From contig CAJZBQ010000011.1 of assembly GCA_914767885.1 (NCBI GenBank), positions 806,001 to 870,000 of the forward strand: a DNA stretch of 64,000 nucleotides, written 5' to 3'. Positions 56,381 through 64,000 of this stretch are shown here, one piece after another. Source of the DNA: Blepharisma stoltei (taxonomy: Eukaryota; Ciliophora; Heterotrichea; Heterotrichida; Blepharismidae). Both the position numbers and the translations under genes were made by a program. How positions within the stretch are numbered: the stretch's first letter is position 1; each line of letters begins with the position of its first letter. Below the pieces are notes generated by a model. It worked only from the letters and a program-made list of their open reading frames with translations, ran no database searches and was not told where the DNA came from.

Positions 56381-56497
56381 TTAAAGAATTAATTCTAAGC
56401 TGAAATTATTCTCATTTTGATAGAGATTAGAAGCTGCAAGCGTTGATTTATGCGCTGATGAGCGTGAAGAATGGTTTTTTGAGTGTGATTTGTGCAT
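56381..56497 (-). CDS. Possible 38-aa Ser/His-rich ORF
   Basis: ATG to TAA (MHKSHSKNHSSRSSAHKSTL at the start) about 60 bases upstream of the cyclin on the same strand. No homology recognised; may be a micro-gene or untranslated sequence. Confidence 0.25.
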   Translation of the reverse strand: MHKSHSKNHSSRSSAHKSTLAASNLYQNENNFSLELIL

Positions 56498-57853
56498 TGC
56501 GCCAATTCAGTTTTTGTATTATGAAATTAATAGAAAATGAAAAAGAATCATTTTTAACTAGATTTAGGGGATTGGGATAGCAAAAGAAAAAAGTGGGAAA
56601 TGGAAAAATTCATAGGGAAATGGATAGCAACAGGTTTTTGGGGAAAGGAAAAATTAAGATGAAGAGGGTTTTCCCGCCAATATACAAAGATATAAGTAAA
56701 ATGTAATATTCTCGCGTAAGCATATTTATATGAATTTTTACGCATTTTTAGATCTTTATGGATATTTTACATATGGGAACTGTGGGTTTTGGGGTCAACT
56801 ACAAAAAGACTTTGGCTCTATGAATGATTTTTATTGTAACTTCCCCCTTTTAATTTGGAAAATATAGGTAAAATTCCTTTTTTTTTGGTCATAGCTAACC
56901 TACTCACACTCATAATTCCTGTAGTTTGCTTCCCATATGGCACGGAAGGGCTTTGAGCAAGGGAGGATGGCATCCGGGAGCGTGCATCCGGCTGGATTTT
57001 TCTTGGATTGGTGAAGCGCAATGTTGGGCTGGCTGAACGCATGCTTTACTCCAATGCTAAGCTTTTGGCTCAGTGGGGGATGGGTTTGAAAATTGGAAAG
57101 GGGTTTCGCAGCAGAGTCAGTGGCGTTTATCCTGACAAATCGGGACTATTCTTAAGCGCTAAACCGGATTACTCCCTAGGGTACAAATTTCCATTTTAGC
57201 TGAGAAACGACTGAAAATTCAAGAATTTTTAATGGTGGAAACCTGTTGCGCGCAGCACTGGACATGACTTGCTCAACTACCAGATAGTGAGTGCATACTT
57301 CCTCCGGTAGGAGAGAACCTTTGCAAGGTCATAACGAATTGGCGAGTAGGCGATAGGAGCGTTACGAGTGGATAATCCTTGTAGAATTACAGCGAGCTTC
57401 TCGATAAGTCTTAATGTCTAATATTTTGGTTATTTTAATCGGATCAAATTTGTTTTTAATTGGAAAATTTTAAGTAAAAGTATTAATTTTTTATAAAAAT
57501 TAATTTTGACTTAATTATTTAAATATTTTTCACACAGAATTAATTAATATTTAAATTAATTCTTCATAAAATAAATTAAATTCAAAATATTGTGCTTAAT
57601 TTTTTTATTTTTTAATATGTAAAAAAATTAATCTCTTTAAATTGGAACAGGAATTTTATTCTAATTTAAAGGGTGGAAGTAAGCTAGGTTTTATAATCAT
57701 TATCATATAAACAGCAATAAAAGCTATTCATCTTAGGTGTTTTCATGAGTGTAAAATATCTCTATATTAATTCCGCGAAATATTTTACTTTTTAGTGCTA
57801 AATGCTTTACTTCAACTACTATAAAGTTATACATTATCATTTTAGCTTCTAAG
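56498..57853. other. Intergenic stretch with a GC-rich ORF-less block
   Basis: From about 56880 to 57420 the sequence is GC-richer with overlapping open stretches on both strands but no convincing gene, as in the retroposon-like insertions. No target duplication was found. A 51-bp TA-bounded hairpin (57629-57679, CTTTAAATT arm) lies further on. The rest is AT-rich. Confidence 0.4.
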
Positions 57854-59290
57854 CTATCTGCTTTTTCTATTAATCCCTATAAGATATTTTGGTTTGGGAT
57901 TATTTTTATAATCACTTCTCAACCTCTCAATCAGCTTCTTGCTCAGAGAAAACTTAAACGCAGTCTTCAATAGCAGCTCTGTTTCTGTCCTATTCCCAAT
58001 TCCTCTAATCACTTCCATCGCATTTTCAAAACTTTGCCCATTCAAGCTTTTTCTATGCAATTTTAAGACCCCCAAAAATACCCTGAAAAACACCTTTTCC
58101 CCTTCAAATAAAAAACAGTCCCAAACCCTTGCAGCCGTTTCATATTTAAAGCTTACATTATACCCAGTCATAAACCATTGTGTAGCAAACATAGAGACGT
58201 TTATCTCAACATTTTTAAAATAATTCCATAGCCCTGATAAATAATGCCGCATTAATCCATTGGCAATATAAAAAGATTCTTCTACTTTGGGCATTTTTAA
58301 TATAAAGCACTCTCTGAAATTATATTGTGTCATCACAGAAGCAAATAGCCAAAAACTATCTTCTTCATTAAGGTGAATTAAAAATGAAGCAGCAATGAAT
58401 GCCATGCCTTGGGTATATCCAACTTCTCGGTCGAGTAAGTTAAGTAAGTTAGTTTTTTGTAAGGCCATAAGCGGCTGAGCCACTGACCTCAGCACCTCAG
58501 CTCGAAAGACGACTCCCGGTCGGGTTCTGATGTGGCCATACTCCCAGGCCAGACGCCATCTTGATTTCTGGTCAAACCACCTGTCCAAGGGATCAGCTCC
58601 TTTGGGCAGAGCCACTTCTGTCTGAGTGCCCCGATGGTCCCGATGAAGGAAGACCATGTGGTAGGAAAAACCTGTCTAGCCCGTCTGGCAGGGACAGGAA
58701 AAACCTTCGGGGGAGAAATAAAACTTCCTCTTCGGCACGGCTTCCCCACAACTGAAGGCCTACTTAGGACAGGAAACAGACCTGTATCTTCAGCTTCATC
58801 AGCAATGGGGTCCTACCAGCTCCATAGGAGGTGAGTCTTGGAGTCCAATTTCCGTCAACGTCACCATTTTATTTCTTCGGTCGAGTAAGGAATATGCTTT
58901 AAGAATCCTGCTTAAAGATCTTCTGCCTTTTTTCGTCTGAAATTTTGTATGATTTGGGAATGTCCTGCCTATATCTGCAGAAATATCATTTTCTACCTCA
59001 GTATTTACATCAATAGTCAGAAGAGTTTGATAATAATTTTCTGGATAATTGCTTTTGAATATTTCAGCTCCAGATATGAGATATCAAAGTTGCCCACGAA
59101 TACTATTTGGGATCCCTTTTCTGATCCTTGATTTAATTTGTTCAAATCTAAGAGCAAGCTGCTGGGTTCAGTTTTTCATGATAAAATTTCATTCTTGGAC
59201 CTGAACTTGTTCTTTTTGGGCTTCTTTTGCTGAAATTTTAGGTGGATTTTCACAGATAAAGCCATACTTATCGACTTGGCTGCTATTCAT
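57854..59290 (-). CDS. TBC-domain Rab GTPase-activating protein (328 aa)
   Basis: After removal of a 450-bp insertion the gene is 329 codons. Start MNSSQVDKYGFICENPPK. TBC motifs in order: SRIRKGIPNSIRGQLWYLIS, DISADIGRTFPNH (the Arg of DxxR is the arginine finger), RILKAYSLLDREVGYTQGMA (the Gln of YTQG is the glutamine finger), FATQWFMTGY, and RVWDCFLFEGEKVFFRVFLG. Both catalytic residues are present, so it should accelerate GTP hydrolysis by a Rab. The insertion falls exactly between KAYSLL and DREVGY, inside the most conserved motif. Three TGA are conserved Trp. Confidence 0.9.
58436..58885 (-). mobile_element. Retroposon-like IES with 13-bp target duplication in the TBC gene
   Basis: 450 bp, GC-rich, flanked by exact TCGGTCGAGTAAG (58427-58439 and 58877-58889). 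The minus-strand 3' tail is A-rich with CTTA repeats. The last 150 bp resemble 61835-61985. TA-to-TA removal restores the TBC motif exactly. Confidence 0.92.
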
Positions 59291-59450
59291 AAATTATAAA
59301 ATTATATAAAGAACTCTTTAATGACAAAATGCTATAATCTAAAGTATTCTTTATACGGTTTTAAAATAAAATTAGGGATTAAAATCCTGCTATCTTAGAT
59401 GACTTCATACTATAACTGGATATAACGGTAATTTTATGATAAATAAATGA

Positions 59451-62246
59451 TTAATAAGCTAGGAAATTTTCTATAGCATAGTTAACATTTTGCTGCAAGC
59501 TATTAAGTTGAGCATGCAACTCATTCTTAATTTGGTCTGCTGTATTAACCACATCTGCCCCATACGCAACTGCTCCAGATCTAATATCTTTTCCAAATAC
59601 ATCAATAATGCGTTTCAAATCCTCCAAAACTTTACTTTCCAATGGCACTCCAGCAGGTATTTCTACTGGCCCTGAATAATCCTGAGTCTCTGCATAGCAA
59701 AAAATCAGTGATACCAAGCTTGTTAAAATCGTTATAGGAACACTGATTTTTGGTATTGCTTCATAATTAATGACTTTCCCTGTATTTTTTTGATTAAAAT
59801 CATCAAAAATTTTCAAAGGCTTTTCAAATCACGATTTCATGCTAAAAATCAAAGAATTTCTGATATAGAAGTTTCCTATGTTTGGCGCTGTAAGGCCGAT
59901 AAATTCTGATCGGAATTTATCGGTAGGTTGCACCAAATCAATGCCTTGGTCGGACCAAAAAGCGATTTGGTCCGACGAACTTGGAAAGCTCCTGGGAAAA
60001 TGTCTGCGCTTTTAGCGCTATATAGAGGAAACCTCTATATCATTTCTCATAGTATTTCAATAGATGACTAATGGGCTATTTATTCAGCTGCTACTGTCAT
60101 TTTTAAAATTATCAAAAATGGCCTCTTTGTTTTTATGATAACAACGGTGCACAATAATTTTAAAATCTTTTAGAAAAGGCGACTCACCATCATTGGAATT
60201 TGACATAAAATATTTTGGTAAATTAATAGACTGTATATCCTCTTCCCTGAGTTTTTTACAAATTTTAGTAAATGGCTCTTGGATTTCTGCCCAAACCCAA
60301 TTTTTCCAATACTCATTTATTAGATCATTATTAATTGATAGTGATGGACGAGATTCGTCTTGGCGGACAATGATTTTTGTATATTTCTTTTTTTCTTCAA
60401 TTGAAAGTATGATAAAAGGAAAATAAGGCAGCAATAAAATTTCATTTGCATTTTCATAGTCAGGGATTAAGCTTTTAAGATGTATGTGAGGGTGAGGCAA
60501 ATATTGTGGAAAATGGATTTCAAAAAGAGCATTTCCTAAGTGTCCTTCATATCTTTTCAGTGATGCGAAGGAAAAGCTGCTCCAATAACCTGTTTGACCT
60601 TGAGAGTAATTTAATAAACTGCTAGGCGGAATATAAGCTTCTCTATATAGAATGCAAGCTTGCTGAGTCATTAACTCTGGCTTTAATTTTAGAAAATAGA
60701 GGCATCCATTTGTGATATTGCTTATTCTGTGATAATAATTTCTATAAAGACAGTCATTAATGTGCTCAAAAAATGGACTTTGCATATAACCTAAAACTGT
60801 AGCCTTAGCTTTCCTCTCAATGAACAAACAAAGTTATTTTATTCTATTTATATTTGCAACTATAATTAATAATGAGAGCAAAAATTTAAAATAAAAATTT
60901 TTCTATCAATAAAAATGACTTTGTTTAAATAGTAAGTAAATTATCTTGATTTTTTTCGAAAATACTGGAAATTTGTTGGAAATCATTCTGCTGTGGGCTT
61001 AAAGCTTGAAATTCGTTTAATAGATCCTCTCTTTTTATTTCTTGATTTTGAAGATTTGGCTTTAAAAGCCAATAGAAATTAATATCAAGTTGGTTGATAG
61101 AGGAAAAAGCCAACTTCAATGCTGGATCAATTTTTATAGAGACTGCTAGTTCAGGAGGCTTTATTTTAATTCCTACACTAGACTCTATTTGATTTCAATC
61201 TCTTACTGCTCGCTTAACAACATCTGCAAAGCAAGAGCTTATAAGGGATTTTATTTTTGGAAAAGCAGTCGCCCATTGCTGATGGAGGTTACTTAAAATT
61301 AAAAAATTAAATTGTCCATAAGTGGGCTTGTCAAAACTGGCTAGGTCTGCATTGCCCTACTGTAGTCACTCTATATGGCACTCTGGCTCTACCTAGCAAT
61401 CTAGCAGTCGGGCTCTACCTAGTAGCCTGGTAATCTGACTCTACTTGCTCTGTCTGGCAGCCTGACTCTATCAAAGTAAATTTTCTAGGTTTTTGAAATA
61501 ACAATTTAATTGCAGTATGATATTATATGAAAATGCAATAAATGTACTAGTATATTTACAGAAAATGATATTTTAAAAAGACCTATATCTATATTTCATT
61601 GCTGCCAATATGTATAATTTTATCAAGTCTATAGCATATTTCAGTGATTATAGAGGAATAAATTGCCGATAAAATTGAGAAAAAGGATTTAATACTCAAA
61701 ACATATCGTATTATTATAATAGTACTAGAAATAATAAATTACTATGATTCGATCAAAAAGCTATATAATTGCAATCATTTATAAAATCAAGTTATATTAT
61801 CATCAAATACATTTAAAATATTAGGAGAAAACTAAACTTCCCTCTTCAACAAGGCATCCCCAAACCTGAAGACCTACTTTAAAAGGAGCAAAGGCCCTTT
61901 TTTCAGCTTCATCATGGCGGGTCCCACCTGCTCCATAGGTAGTGCCCTCGGAGACCAACTTCCATTAACATCACAATTTTATGTCTTAAAGGAGGTTAGG
62001 ATTGCCACAAAAAACCAGGATTTCAACTATACAGGAATAATCATGGACTTTCTGGACAAGCTCTTTGCCATTTCGACCTGATGTTACAAGAATTCATTTG
62101 TTTTGAGAGTTGGCTAAAAATTTTGCTGCTTCTTCAACCGTTTCAAATAGTCTATTATCAATACCTGAAAGATACCGAGACACATATCTTGTGTTTTCTT
62201 CGTTGAAAATATTTGGATCATGCCAGACAACTTTTAAAGACTCCAT
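59451..62246 (-). CDS. ADP-ribosyltransferase-fold protein, copy 1 (593 aa)
   Basis: Four pieces join after removal of IESs of 707, 133 and 174 bp (594 codons). N-terminal domain (starts MESLKVVWHDPNIFN; KWILVTSGRNGKELVQ, VEILVFCGNPNLHQQWA) resembles the domain that precedes ART modules in rotifer proteins. ART-like core: LYREAYIPP (R), YWSSFSFAS (S-x-S type), and ENANEILLLPYFPF, where the E-x-E motif reads A-N-E. The R-S-E order marks arginine-type mono-ADP-ribosyltransferases using NAD; loss of the first Glu may weaken or change activity. A C-terminal helical domain with one membrane segment (SVPITILTSLVSLIFC) follows. It aligns over its length with copy 2. Confidence 0.75.
59864..60037 (-). 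mobile_element. Foldback IES (174 bp) with nested hairpins
   Basis: Ends TATAGAAGTTTCC and GGAAACCTCTATA, with two internal hairpins (CCGATAAATTC/GAATTTATCGG and GTCGGACCAAA/TTTGGTCCGAC). Removal joins TMRNDI to RNSLIFSM, colinear with copy 2, so the small ORF 59451-59840 is the C-terminus of this gene and not a separate gene. Confidence 0.8.
60800..60932 (-). mobile_element. IES (133 bp)
   Basis: TA at 60800-60801 and 60933-60934, same phase; several stops inside. Removal gives QDNLLTVLGYMQSPF. Confidence 0.65.
61290..61996 (-). mobile_element. Retroposon-like IES (707 bp) in ART copy 1
   Basis: Flanked by GGAGGTTA on both sides (61284-61291 and 61991-61998). Segment 61835-61985 resembles the end of the TBC insertion (CAGCTTCATCA, CTGCTCCATAGG, GTCAC/ATCAC near the end). 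Removal gives VFCGNPNLHQQWATAF, the expected domain core. Confidence 0.8.
61375..61470. repeat. Imperfect 26-30 bp tandem repeat
   Basis: About three to four copies of a unit of the type GGCTCTACCTAGCAATCTAG, then GGGCTCTACCTAGTAGCCTG and TGACTCTACTTGCTCTGTCT. GC-rich relative to its surroundings and inside the 707-bp IES. Confidence 0.6.
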
Positions 62247-62309
62247 ACTTTCTCTAAAATTTATTTAATAAAACTAATTCTTTATTAATTTCGTATAGAA
62301 TTAAATTAT

Positions 62310-64000
62310 CTAACTCCCCCCTCCGTGAGTGAACAAAAAAATTTCGTTCACTCACGGAGGGGGGTTAATTTTTTTTTTTCGAAATTTAAAATAATCCTAA
62401 TTTGCAAAAATTGGAAAGCAAATAAAAATTTAATTTATAAAATTTATGTTTTAAAAAACAATTTGTTTAAAATTAAACAGAATTAGCTCTAGATTTCATT
62501 ATACTAATTATCACCTATATATCAAATTTTTTTCCATAAAAAATTTTTGTTCACTCACGGAGGGTGGGTTTTTGGGCAAAAAATAGCGATTTTTATGGTT
62601 TTGTTCACTCACGGAGGGGGGGGGGGAGTAAAGAAGTACGTTTTCAAGGGACTGATGAATTTTGAGTTTCAGTTCTTCAAGCTGTCTATTAAGTTCAATT
62701 TTTATTTCATTATTTGTTTCTTCAATTCCTTCTCTATAGCCATAAGTCCCATGCCTTATTGCTCTTATCAATTCAGATATAAAGGTATCAATATATATAG
62801 AGGACTCTAATTCACCTTTGGTTTCTTCATGGATAGTGCTTTTAACTTGTGAACATGAGGAAAAATGGCTCACGGTGGCAAGATTGAAAACCTTTGAAAT
62901 TAGATTTCTTAACAGTGCATCAGGTATATTAAAAGTGGTTATTGTCTCGTAGCTCATTATTTTTATGAAATTGTGCTTAATTCTTTCAAATTCCAAGTCA
63001 AAAATATTTTCAATTCTTGCTTTTATGTGAAAAACTGCAGAGTTCAGGAGGTCATCTTTCATGATTTTGACATAATCAAGTAATGATCCACTTAATGAAT
63101 TATTAAGTTTTTTAATTTCAGGTTCGTATTTCTTATAAGTTGCCCGAATTACTTTTTCAAAATCTTTTGAAAAACTTGGAGCAGAATTGTCTGAGTCGAA
63201 ATCTTGACGAAAATACGCGACTAAATCGATAGAGTTGGTGACTTTATTTCTAATGGTGTCACATATTTTGTCAATCAGAGCTATTTAATCTAAATATGCA
63301 TTATTCGATTTTCTGGTCTCCCTAACGAAAATTCTTCTTTTTTGTATTTTTATTATAAGGTTTTGACTTAACTTCAGTCAGATTTTATCATCAAAAATAT
63401 AGTATCAAAGCTTAGTGATCGTAGTGATAGGGGCTTTCTAGAGGTATGGAATTTTCTAGAAGTGTGTCAATATAGGGTGGAGGAGGTTGTGCAGAGTTAC
63501 CCAAGAGCCGAAAGGACAGCTATTTAGGAGCAGAATATCGGCGAAAGCAATCTTATTGATGACGAAGATCAAGTCAGTCACTGTCGTGGCTTTTATAGGC
63601 AATATGAGCAGGTGTTATACTTAATGCTAATGATTAAATAAGTCAATCGGAGTTATAACTTCTGCTTCTAGTCTTGCTCTTCAATAGTTTATTAAAGTTT
63701 GGCTGTTGATAGCAAGAGATGGATGAGTTTGGTCTTGCTCAATAATTATATGCGTCATTTTCCCTATTTTTCTGATATTAGTAATAACTAACGGGAAATA
63801 AGGTAAAAATAGGACTTCTTGCTCATCCTCATACTCAGACCATGCCCCTGCAATTATATGAGGATGGGCTTCATTTTCTTGCAAGTGTATCTCAAAAAGA
63901 ACATTCCCCTTAAAAGGAGGACTCAGCGCAACTTCTTTTCTCATAGCTGTACTAGTAAAAGCAGGCCAAAAGCCTTTTTCACCTACAGTGAGTTTTTTCA
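62310..64000 (-). CDS. ADP-ribosyltransferase-fold protein, copy 2 (5' end beyond the window)
   Basis: Runs off the right edge. ART core: GEKGFWPAFTSTA, GNVLFEIHL, EYEDEQEVLFLPYFPL with an intact E-x-E (EQE), unlike copy 1. Excision of a 372-bp IES joins EAEVI to ALIDKICDTIRNK, the same length as AEIQEPFTKICKK in copy 1. The C-terminal helical domain (LLDYVKIMKDDLLNSAVF) aligns with copy 1 but lacks its obvious membrane segment. The stop TAG is formed only when the last MITE is excised (TA from the junction plus G at 62310). The apparent ART stop at 63627-63629 lies inside the IES. Confidence 0.75.
62311..62628 (-). mobile_element. MITE family 1 copy acting as an IES at the stop codon
   Basis: 318 bp, TA at 62311-62312 and 62629-62630. 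Its excision creates TAG directly after ENVLL, matching the end ENFLAY of copy 1. Unexcised, the frame would run into the MITE. Confidence 0.8.
63282..63653 (-). mobile_element. IES (372 bp) with GC-richer interior in ART copy 2
   Basis: TA at 63282-63283 and 63654-63655, same phase. Positions 63410-63620 are GC-richer and ORF-less, like the other retroposon-like inserts; no clear target duplication. The boundary is supported by alignment with copy 1. Confidence 0.7.

Noticed and set aside
57230-57420. Structured RNA gene (rRNA, SRP or snRNA)
   Set aside because: GC-richer, but no conserved RNA motif that I can recognise; a covariance-model search would be needed.
59451-59816. Separate small membrane protein
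   Set aside because: Excision of the foldback IES 59864-60037 fuses it in frame to ART copy 1, and the join aligns with copy 2.
1-64000. Standard genetic code with many pseudogenes
   Set aside because: In-frame TGA falls at conserved Trp sites (kelch, RBR, IQ motif, TBC, START), while TAA and TAG end genes or lie in IESs and introns.
1-64000. CRISPR arrays, tRNA genes, telomeres
   Set aside because: None seen. The dispersed palindromic arms are MITE termini, not regularly spaced repeats.

Overview
The window is eukaryotic and AT-rich, and reads as germline (micronuclear) DNA of a heterotrich ciliate, most likely Blepharisma. Three things point there. (1) In-frame TGA reads as tryptophan in almost every gene; two examples are the kelch motif DDLWVFD at 52616-52636 and the RING2 motif YQWCWLC near 36000. 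TAA and TAG are the stops. (2) The spliceosomal introns are tiny. Five can be placed, four of 15 nt and one of 16 nt, all GTAA...AG. (3) Most genes are broken by TA-bounded insertions whose exact TA-to-TA removal restores a single reading frame. That is how internal eliminated sequences (IESs) behave. I place 38 IES candidates inside 19 genes. For the complete genes the edited length comes out as a multiple of three, and several joins are confirmed by an uninterrupted paralogue or a known domain. Species, and germline rather than somatic origin, are inference.

Layout. 1-6700 (+): a tandem trio of coiled-coil paralogues (371, 373 and about 375 aa after editing), then a small unknown gene. 6880-16570 (-): START-domain protein, secreted Cys-rich protein, signal peptidase subunit SPCS3, and a run of proteins beginning MGC, with a 44-aa micro-gene among them. 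17829-18293 (+): AP-3 sigma. 18323-24468 (-): an 867-aa helical-repeat protein and a 635-aa coiled-coil protein. 24751-30051 (+): disordered protein, RING/zinc protein, two coiled-coil or acidic proteins. 30472-30950 (-): small membrane protein. 31521-35482 (+): SKP1, FERM-IQ protein, DPY30-GAF radial-spoke-like protein. 35606-51302 (-): RBR ubiquitin ligase, two giant tandem TmcB/PAS-like membrane proteins with a relic between them, and an aspartyl/asparaginyl hydroxylase-like protein. 51645-53399 (+): kelch protein. 53561-64000 (-): cyclin, TBC Rab-GAP, and two tandem ADP-ribosyltransferase-fold genes, the second cut by the window edge.

The insertions fall into classes. (a) About 14 copies of a 300-390 bp MITE with the repeated motif CTCCGTGAGTGAACAAAA. 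(b) A second MITE family with the same architecture but the motif CATCCTTGATCGAACGAT. (c) GC-richer, ORF-less retroposon-like insertions with 10-15 bp target duplications that contain the TA used for excision. (d) Foldback IESs that are essentially one inverted repeat (54, 90, 174 and 209 bp), all inside reading frames. (e) Short AT-rich IESs of 62-101 bp. (f) One TIR element of about 140 bp. Several IESs are nested. Classes (c) and (d) are the least expected features here.
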